This document shows, in pieces, positions 56,594 through 64,000 of a stretch of DNA of 64,000 bases. Each line of letters opens with the position of its first letter. Position 1 is the first letter of the stretch. Made by a program: the position numbers and the translations under genes. The notes under the pieces were generated by a model. The model was not told the DNA's origin, ran no database searches, and was given only the letters and a program-made list of their open reading frames with translations. The DNA is from Lolium rigidum (lineage: Eukaryota; Streptophyta; Magnoliopsida; Poales; Poaceae), in assembly GCF_022539505.1 (NCBI RefSeq), contig NC_061508.1, positions 33,536,256 through 33,600,255 on the forward strand, written 5' to 3'.

Positions 56594-58199
56594 TGATGGC
56601 GTGTATTTCACACGTTCGTTGGGCAACCCCAAGAGGAAGGTATGATGCGCACAGCAGCAAGTTTTCCCTCAGAAAGAAACCAAGGTTTATCGAACCAGGA
56701 GGAGCCAAGAAGCACGTTGAAGTTTGATGGCGGCGGGATGTAGTGCGGCGCAACACCGAGATTCCGGCGCCAACGTGGAACCCGCACAACACAACCAAAG
56801 TACTTTGCCCCAACGAAACGCAGTGAGGTTGTCAATCTCACCGGCTTGCCGTAACAAAGGATTAACCGTATTGTGTGGAAGATGATTGTTTGCAGAGAAA
56901 ACAGTAGAAAACAAGTATTGCAGTAGATTGTATTTCAAGAAAGAGAATTGGACCGGGGTCCACAGCTCACTAGAGGTGTCTCTCCCATAAGACGAACAAG
57001 CATGTTGGGTGAACAAATTACAGCTTGGGCAATTGACAAATAAAGAGAGCATGACAATGCACATACATATCATGATGAGTATAGTGAGATTTAATTGGGC
57101 ATTACGACAAAGTACATAGACCGCCATCCAACCGCATCTATGCCTAAAAAATCCACCTTCAGAGTTATCATCCGAACCCCTCCAAGTATTAAGTTGCAAA
57201 GCAACAGTACAATTGCATTAAGTATGGTGCGTAATGTAACTAGTGACTACATCCTTGAATATAGCACTAATGTTTTATCCCTAGTGGCAACAAGCACAAC
57301 ACAACCTTAGAACTTTCTCGTCACTCGTCCTGGTGTCAATGCAGGCATGAACCCACTATCGAGCATAAGTACTCCCTCTTGGAGTTAAAAGCATCTACTT
57401 GGCCGGAGCATCTACTAGTAACGGAGAGCATGCAAGATCATAAATAACACATAAGCATAACTTTGATAATCAACATAACAAGTATTCTCTATTCATCGGA
57501 TCCCAACAAACGCAACATATAGAATTACATATAGATGATCTTGATCATGATAGGCAGCTCACAAGATCCGACAATGATAGCACAATGGGGAGAAGACAAC
57601 CATCTAGCTACTGCTATGTACCCATAGTCCAGGGGTAGACTACTCACTCATCACTCCGGAGGCGACCATGGCGGTGTAGAGTCCTCCGGGAGATGATTCC
57701 CCTCTCCGGCAGGGTGCCGGAGGCGATCTCCAGGATCCCCCGAGATGGGATCGGCGGCGACGGCGTCTCGCATAAGGTTTTCCGTATCGTGGCTCTCGTG
57801 ACCGGAGGTTTCGTCACGGAGGCTTTAAGTAGGCGGAAGGGCAAGTCGAGAGGGGGCACAGGGGCCCCGGATGACAGGGCGGCGCGGCCAAGGGGGGGCC
57901 GCGCCGCCCTAGGGTTTGGCTCCCCGTGGCCCCACTTCGTTTCGTCTTCGGTCTTCCGGAAGCTTCGTGAGAAAATAGGCCTCCGGGCTTTTATTTCGTC
58001 CAATTCCGAGAATATTTCTTTACTAGGATTTCGAAACCAAAAACAGCGAGAAAACAACGAATCGGCACTTCGGCATCTTGTTAATAGGTTAGTTCCGTAA
58101 AATGCACGAATATGACATAAAGTGTGCATAAAACATGTAGATAACATCAATAATGTGGCATGGAACACAAGAAATTATCGATACGTTGGAGACGTATCA
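56594..58199 (-). repeat. 3' LTR of non-autonomous element copy 2
   Basis: A 1606-base LTR. Same order as the other three LTR copies, and closer to 61689-63293 than to copy 1 in shared variants such as the ATGACAGGGCGGCGCGG block. Confidence 0.92.
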
Positions 58200-60808
58200 G
58201 CATCCCCAAGCTTAGTTCTCGCTTGTCCCGAGCAGGTAAAACGATAACAAAGATAATTTCCGGAGTGACATGCCATCATAATCTTGATCATACTATTTGT
58301 AAAGCATATGTAGAGAATGCAGCGATCAAAACAATGTGTATGACATGAGTAAACAAGTGAATCATAAAGCAAAGACTTTTCATGAATAGCACTTCAAGAC
58401 AAGCATCAATAAGTCTTGCATAAGAGTTAACTCATAAAGCAATAATTCAAAGTAAAGGTATTGAAGCAACACAAAAGAAGATTAAGTTTCAGCGGTTGCT
58501 TTCAACTTGTAACATGTATATCTCATGGATATTGTCAACATAGAGTAATATAATAGGTGCAATAAGCAAGTATGTAGGAATCAATGCACGAGTTCACACA
58601 AGTGTTTGCTTCTTGAGGTGGAGAGAAATAGGTGAACTGACTCAACATTGAAAGTAAAAGAATGGTCCTCATAGAGGAAAAGCATCGATTGCTATATTTG
58701 TGCTAGAGCTTTGATTTTGAAAACATGAAACAATTTTGTCAACGGTAGTAATAAAGCATATGCATCATGTAAATTATATCTTATAAGTTGCAAGCCTCAT
58801 GCATAGTGTACCAATAGTGCCCGCACCTTGTCCTAATTAGCTTGGACTACCTGGATTATCACCGCAATACATATGCTTTAACCAAGTTTCACAAAGGGGT
58901 ACCTCTATGCCGCCTCGTACAAAGGTCTAAGGAGAAAGCTCGCATTTGGATTTCTCGCTTTTGATTATTCTCAACTTAGACATCCATACCGGGACAACAT
59001 AGACAACGAGATAATGGACTCCTCTTTTAATGCTTTAAGCATTTGACAACAATTAATTCTTTTCTCATTAGAGATTTGAGGATATTTGTCCAAAACTGAA
59101 ACTTCCACCATGAATCATGGCTTTAGTTAGCGGCCCAATGTTCTTCTCTCACAATATGCATGCTCAAACCATTCAACTCAGTGTAGATCGCCCTTACTTC
59201 AGACAAGACGAACATGCATAGCAACTCACATGAAATTCAACAATGAGTTGATGGCGTTCCCCAGTAAACATGGTTATCGCACAACAAACAACTTAATAAG
59301 AGATAAAGTGCATAATTACATATTCAATACCACAATAGTTTTTAAGCTATTTGTCCCATGAGCTATATATTGCAAAGGTGAATGATGGAATTTTAAAGGT
59401 AGCACTCAAGCAATTTACTTTGGAATGGCGGGAAAATACCATGTAGTATAGGTAGGTATGGTGGACACAAATGGCATAGTGGTTGGCTCAAGTATTTTGG
59501 ATGCATGAGAAGTATTCCCTCTCGATACAAGGTTTAGGCTAGCAAGGCTTATTTGAAACAAACACAAGGATGAACCGGTGTAGCAAAACTCACATAAAAG
59601 ACATATTGTAAACATTATAAGACTCTACACCGTCTTCCTTGTTGTTCAAACTCAAAACTAGAAATTATCTAGACCTCAGAGAAACCAAATATGCAAACCA
59701 AATTTTAGCATGCTCTATGTATTTCTTCATTAATGGGTGCAAAGCATATGATGCAAGAGCTTAAACATGAGCACAACAATTGCCAAGTATCACATTACCC
59801 AAGACATTTATAGCAATTACTACATGTATCATTTTCCAATTCCAACCATATAACAATTTAACGAAGGAGAAACTTCGCCATGAATACTATGAGTAGAAAC
59901 CAAGGACATATTTGTCCATATGCTACAGCGGAGCGTGTATCTCTCCCATAAAGTGAATGCTAGGATCCATTTTATTCAAACAAAACAAAAACAAAAACAA
60001 ACCGACGCTCCAAGAAAAAGCACATAAGATGTGGCCGAATAAAAATATAGTTTCAGGGGAGGAACCTGATAATTTATCGATGAAGAAGGGGATGCCTTGG
60101 GCATCCCCAATCTTAGACTCTTGAGTCTTCTTGATATATGCAGGGGTGAACCACCGGGTGCATCCCCAAGCTTAGAGCTTTCACTCTCCTTGATCATGTT
60201 GCATCATACTCCTCTCTTGATCCTTGAAAACTTCCTCCACACCAAACTCGAAACAACTCATTAGAGGGTTAGTGCACAATATAAATTGACATATTCAGAG
60301 GTGACACAATCATTCTTAACAATTCTGGACATTGCATAATGCTACTGGACATTAGTGGATCAAAGAAATTCATCCAACATAGCGAAAGAGGCAATGCGAA
60401 ATAAAAGGCAGAATCTGTCAAAACAGAACAGTTCGTATTGACGAATTTTAAAATGGAACCAGACTTGCTCAAACGAAAATGCTCAAATTGAATGAAAGTT
60501 GCGTACATATCTGAGGATCATGCTCGTAAATTGGCGTAATTTTCTGAGCTACCTACAGGGAGGTGGACCCAGATTCGTGACAGCAAAGAAATCTGGAACT
60601 GCGCAGTAATCCAAATCTAGTACTTACTTTTCTATCAACGGCTTAACTTGGCACAACAAAACTCAAAACTAAGATAAGGAGAGGTTGCTACAGTAGTAAA
60701 CAACTTCCAAGACACAAAATAAAAACAAAGTACTGTAGGTAAAAACATGGGTTGTCTCCCATAAGCGCTTTTCTTTAACGCCTTTCAGCTAGGCGCAGAA
60801 AGTGTGTA

Positions 60809-61453
60809 TCAAGTATTATCAAAGGGTGGTACTTCTACAGCGGGGTGTGGGCTCTTCTCAACCAGGCATATTATATTAGATACATAAGTTTTAGCATCTC
60901 CCTTTTCATTAGTCTTAGGCGTGCTACTCTCATCAAACAAATTTTCAGGAACAAGCCAATCATAATTATTTTCTAGTGCATCATTCATAGCTAGGAGCTT
61001 GCATGGTATTGGTGCTTTGATCTCCCCACCATCATCAATATTATTAGTGTATCTTATTCTATCCATATCCATCTTTTCAAGGAGACTAACAAAATTAGTA
61101 GGAGAACCAAGCATATTAAATTTAGCAAAGACCTTTCTAGCTTCTCTTGCTAGACCACCAAATTCTCTAAGAAGGGTTTCTAAAACAAAATCTTTCTTTT
61201 CCCCTTCTTCCATATCACCAAGTGTGAAAAACATATGTTGGATTATAGGATTGAGATTAACAAATTTGGTTTCCAACAAGCGAACTAAATGCGCAGCAGC
61301 AATTTCATAAGTAGGCGCAAGGTCTACCAAGTGTCTATCTTCAAAATTTTCAATGGTACTAACATGGTTGAAGAATTCTTCTATGTTATTTCTCCCAACT
61401 ATAGACCCACGTCCTACCGGTATGTTCTTTGTGGTAAAATTAAAAGGAAACAT
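60809..61453 (-). CDS. ORF of non-autonomous element copy 2, unknown function
   Basis: An intact 214-codon frame starting MFPFNFTTKNIPVGRG and ending VEVPPFDNT, at the position where copy 1 has its gag/protease-like region. The C-terminal PPFDNT is shared with the end of the copy 1 module. It is mostly helical in look, Leu/Glu rich (LLREFGGLAREARKVFAKF), with no zinc knuckle or catalytic motif. I know of no named domain. Being intact while the rest is non-coding suggests it was selected in cis or recently acquired. Confidence 0.55.
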   Translation of the reverse strand: MFPFNFTTKNIPVGRGSIVGRNNIEEFFNHVSTIENFEDRHLVDLAPTYEIAAAHLVRLLETKFVNLNPIIQHMFFTLGDMEEGEKKDFVLETLLREFGGLAREARKVFAKFNMLGSPTNFVSLLEKMDMDRIRYTNNIDDGGEIKAPIPCKLLAMNDALENNYDWLVPENLFDESSTPKTNEKGDAKTYVSNIICLVEKSPHPAVEVPPFDNT

Positions 61454-61688
61454 GATGAAATAAGTAAAGTAAATGCTAGTAACTAATTTTTTTGTGTTTT
61501 CAATATAGCAAACAAGATAGCAAATAAAGTAAAACTAGCAACTAATTTTTTTGTATTTTGATTTAGTGCAGCAAACAAAGTAGTAAATAAAACTAAGCAA
61601 GACAAAAACAAAGTAAAGAGATTGAGAAGTGGAGACTCCCCTTGCAGCGTGTCTTGATCTCCCCGGCAACGGCGCCGGAAAATATGCT

Positions 61689-63293
61689 TGATGGCGTGTA
61701 TTTCACACGTTCGTTGGGCAACCCCAAGAGGAAGGTATGATGCGCACGGCAGCAAGTTTTCCCTCGAGAAAGAAACCAAGGTTTATCGAACCAGGAGGAG
61801 CCAAGAAGCACGTTGAAGGTTGATGGCGACGGGATGTAGTGCGGCGCAACACCGGAGATTCCGGCGCCAACGTGGAACCTGCACAACACAACCAAAGTAC
61901 TTTGCCCCAACGAAACAAGTGAGGTTGTCAATCTCACCGGCTTGCTCGTAACAAAGGATTAACCGTATTGTGTGGAAGATGATTGTTTGCGAGAGAAAAC
62001 AGTAAAAACAAGTATTGCAATAGATTGTATTTCAGTAAAGAGAATTGGACCGGGGTCCACAGTTCACTAGAGGTGTCTCTCCCATAAGACGAACAGCATG
62101 TTGGGTGAACAAATTACAGTTGGGCAATTGACAAATAAAGAGAGCATGACAATGCACATACATATCATGATGAGTATAGTGAGATTTAATTGGGCATTAC
62201 GACAAAGTACATAGACCGCCATCCAACCGCATCTATGCCTAAAAAGTCCACCTTCGAGGTTATCATCCGAACCCCCTCCAGTATTAAGTTGCAAAGCAAC
62301 GAGACAATTGCATTAAGTATGGTGCGTAATGTAACTAGTGACTACATCCTTGAACATAGCACTAATGTTTTATCCCTAGTGGCAACGAGCACAACACAAC
62401 CTTAGAACTTTCATCACTCTGTCCCGGTGTCAATGCAGGCATGAACCCACTATCGAGCATAAGTACTCCCTCTTGGAGTTAAAAGCATCTACTTGGCCGA
62501 GCATCTACTAGTAACGGAGAGCATGCAAGATCATAAATAACACATAAGCATAACTTTGATAATCAACATAACAAGTATTCTCTATTCATCGGATCCCAAC
62601 AAACGCAACATATAGAATTACATATAGATGATCTTGATCATGATAGGCAGCTCACAAGATCCGACAATGATAGCACAATGGGGAGAAGACAACCATCTAG
62701 CTACTGCTATGGACCCATAGTCCAGGGGTAGACTACTCACTCATCACTCCGGAGGCGACCATGGCGGTGTAGAGTCCTCCGGGAGATGATTCCCCTCTCC
62801 GGCGAGGGTGCCGGAGGCGATCTCCGGGATCCCCCGAGATGGGATCGGCGGCGACGACGTCTCGGTAAGGTTTTCCGTATCGTGGCTCTCGGTGCTCGGA
62901 GGTTTCGTCACGGAGGATTTAAGTAGGCGGAAGGGCAAGTCGAGAGGGGGCACGGGGGCCCCAGATGACAGGGCGGCGCGGCCAAGGGGGGGCCGCGCCG
63001 CCCTAGGGTTTGGCTCCCCTGTGGCCCCACTTCGTTTCGTCTTCGGTCTTCTGGAAGCTTCGTGAGAAAATAGGCCTCTGGGCTTTTATTTCGTCCAATT
63101 CCGAGAATATTTCTTTACTAGGATTTCTGAAACCAAAAACAGCAGAAAACAGCAACTGGCACTTCGGCATCTTGTTAATAGGTTAGTTCCAGAAAATGCA
63201 CGAATATGACATAAAGTGTGCATAAAACATGTAGATAACATCAATAATGTGGCATGGAACACAAGAAATTATCGATACGTTGGAGACGTATCA
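61689..63293 (-). repeat. 5' LTR of non-autonomous element copy 2
   Basis: A 1605-base LTR, the partner of 56594-58199, followed by the ATCCC target duplication. Confidence 0.92.
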
Positions 63294-64000
63294 ATCCCGC
63301 ACGGATACACGTGCGCATACGTGCCAGACTGCAGTAACTGGGCACTCTCGAACCAGGCTGCAACAGCAGGGACTTCTGGAACAGCAGGAGGAGCGTCGGG
63401 AGCAGATATTGAGAAGCAGACGTGGCTAGCTAAGTACGCCACTCCGACAAACCTCCAGAGCTCAGCTCCTGCAGTTGGCTCAGAGCTGGAAAAGCAAGCA
63501 TGGCTGGCTAAGTATGCCACTCCGGCGAATCTTCAGAGTTCGACGCCTGCAGCCATCACCGCGGATCAGATTTGTACGATCCTGAAAGATCAGTTCGGCA
63601 TGATGCCGAAAAGGAGGACAATCGGCTATTCCAAGCCGTACCCTAATGAGTACGAATTGATCCCACTACCACCCAAATATCGGCTCCCTGATTTCACCAA
63701 GTTTAATGGATCAGATGGTTCCAGCTCCATCGAGCATGTGAGCCGATATTTGGCACAGCTGGGCACGATCTCAGCATCAGACGAGCTGCGTGTGAGGTTC
63801 TTCGCACAGTCCCTCACATGATCGGCTTTCGGGTGGTACACATCGCTGCCACCGAACTCAATCCGGACTTGGAAGCAATTGGAAGAGCAGTTCCACATAC
63901 AGTATCACTCAGAGGCTTCCGAGGCTGGTATTGCCGATCTAGCACAAGTACGACAGAAGCGCGGGGAGACAGTGTCAGAATACATCCAGCGCTTCAGGAC

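Larger units (their letters stand above)
56594..63293 (-). mobile_element. Non-autonomous LTR retrotransposon (Gypsy-type), copy 2
   Basis: A complete 6700-base element of the same family as 15802-22759. LTRs are 56594-58199 (1606) and 61689-63293 (1605). The target duplication ATCCC is perfect (56589-56593 and 63294-63298). The primer-binding site (minus-strand GGCGCCGTTGCCGGGGA, about 61660-61678) and polypurine tract (58200-58215) are as in copy 1. No pol genes. The internal domain parallels copy 1 except for the ORF module at 60833-61450. Confidence 0.93.
56088..63821 (+). pseudogene. Gypsy gag, interrupted by a nested element and a stop codon
   Basis: gag starts at ATG 56088 (MAEGTPVKYEDLTDELKKKH) and runs to 56593, where copy 2 is inserted. 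It resumes in register at 63299. The distal part contains two copies of a WLAKYATP-NLQSS unit 25 residues apart and then a retrotrans_gag domain (RLPDFTKFNGSDG, SRYLAQLG, RVRFFAQSLT). A TGA at 63819-63821 replaces the glycine expected before SAFGWY. Reading continues in the same frame to the window end. The insertion and the stop make this copy defective. Confidence 0.85.
54860..64000 (+). mobile_element. Gypsy LTR retrotransposon, 5' part (runs off the window)
   Basis: The LTR begins TGTTATCACCAG at 54860 inside the LINE. A primer-binding site and gag follow. The element is split at 56593/63294 by the nested copy 2 element and continues beyond 64000, so pol and the second LTR are not visible. 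The target duplication, probably GGTTA, cannot be checked. Confidence 0.85.

Overview
This is nuclear DNA of a large-genome cool-season grass (Pooideae, Triticeae/Poeae type). The evidence is GT-AG introns, a few intact genes spread through nested transposons, Stowaway MITEs with grass-type CTCCCTCCG ends, and LTR families I recognise from Triticeae-like genomes. The species call is inference.

Layout. 0.77-2.5 kb: a three-exon clan-72 P450 (CYP709-like, +). 2.8-6.1 kb: a long-TIR Mutator-like element, a LINE-3'-end-like stretch and a Stowaway MITE. 7.0-8.0 kb: an intronless group C MAPKK (MKK4/5 type, -), with part of its upstream region duplicated. 11.2-13.9 kb: a four-exon WLM/WSS1-like metalloprotease gene (-). 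15.7-25.0 kb: a solo LTR split by a 7-kb non-autonomous Gypsy-type element with an intact target-site duplication (TSD). 25-32 kb: LINE debris, a very GC-rich Harbinger-like element, tRNA-Lys(UUU) and CACTA and LTR fragments. 32.3-36.3 kb: a glutamate-receptor-like gene whose phase-consistent model has no amino-terminal ligand-binding domain. 37-42.5 kb: gene and transposase fragments plus a fold-back MULE. 42.8-44.4 kb: a two-exon UGT78 / Bronze1-type flavonoid 3-O-glucosyltransferase. 44.9-46.4 kb: a decayed PIF/Harbinger transposase. 46.9-48.6 kb: tandem and direct repeats with twin MITEs. 49.3-51.0 kb: a two-exon CYP89-like P450 followed by a partial duplication that lacks its second exon. 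52.6-64 kb: a three-layer nest in which a decayed LINE (-) is interrupted by a Gypsy element (+), and that element's gag is interrupted by a second copy of the non-autonomous Gypsy-type family (-).

The host genes act independently: oxidative metabolism, MAP-kinase signalling, DNA-protein crosslink repair, glutamate-receptor signalling and anthocyanin glucosylation. I see no operon-like or biosynthetic clustering. The most interesting signals are four. The two non-autonomous LTR elements share LTRs and flanking internal DNA but carry different ORF modules. The differences among their LTRs concentrate at CAG/CTG sites, which looks more like base-calling error at CHG-methylated DNA than mutation. 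The receptor model lacks its N-terminal domain. The CYP89-like locus carries an exon-deleted partial duplicate.
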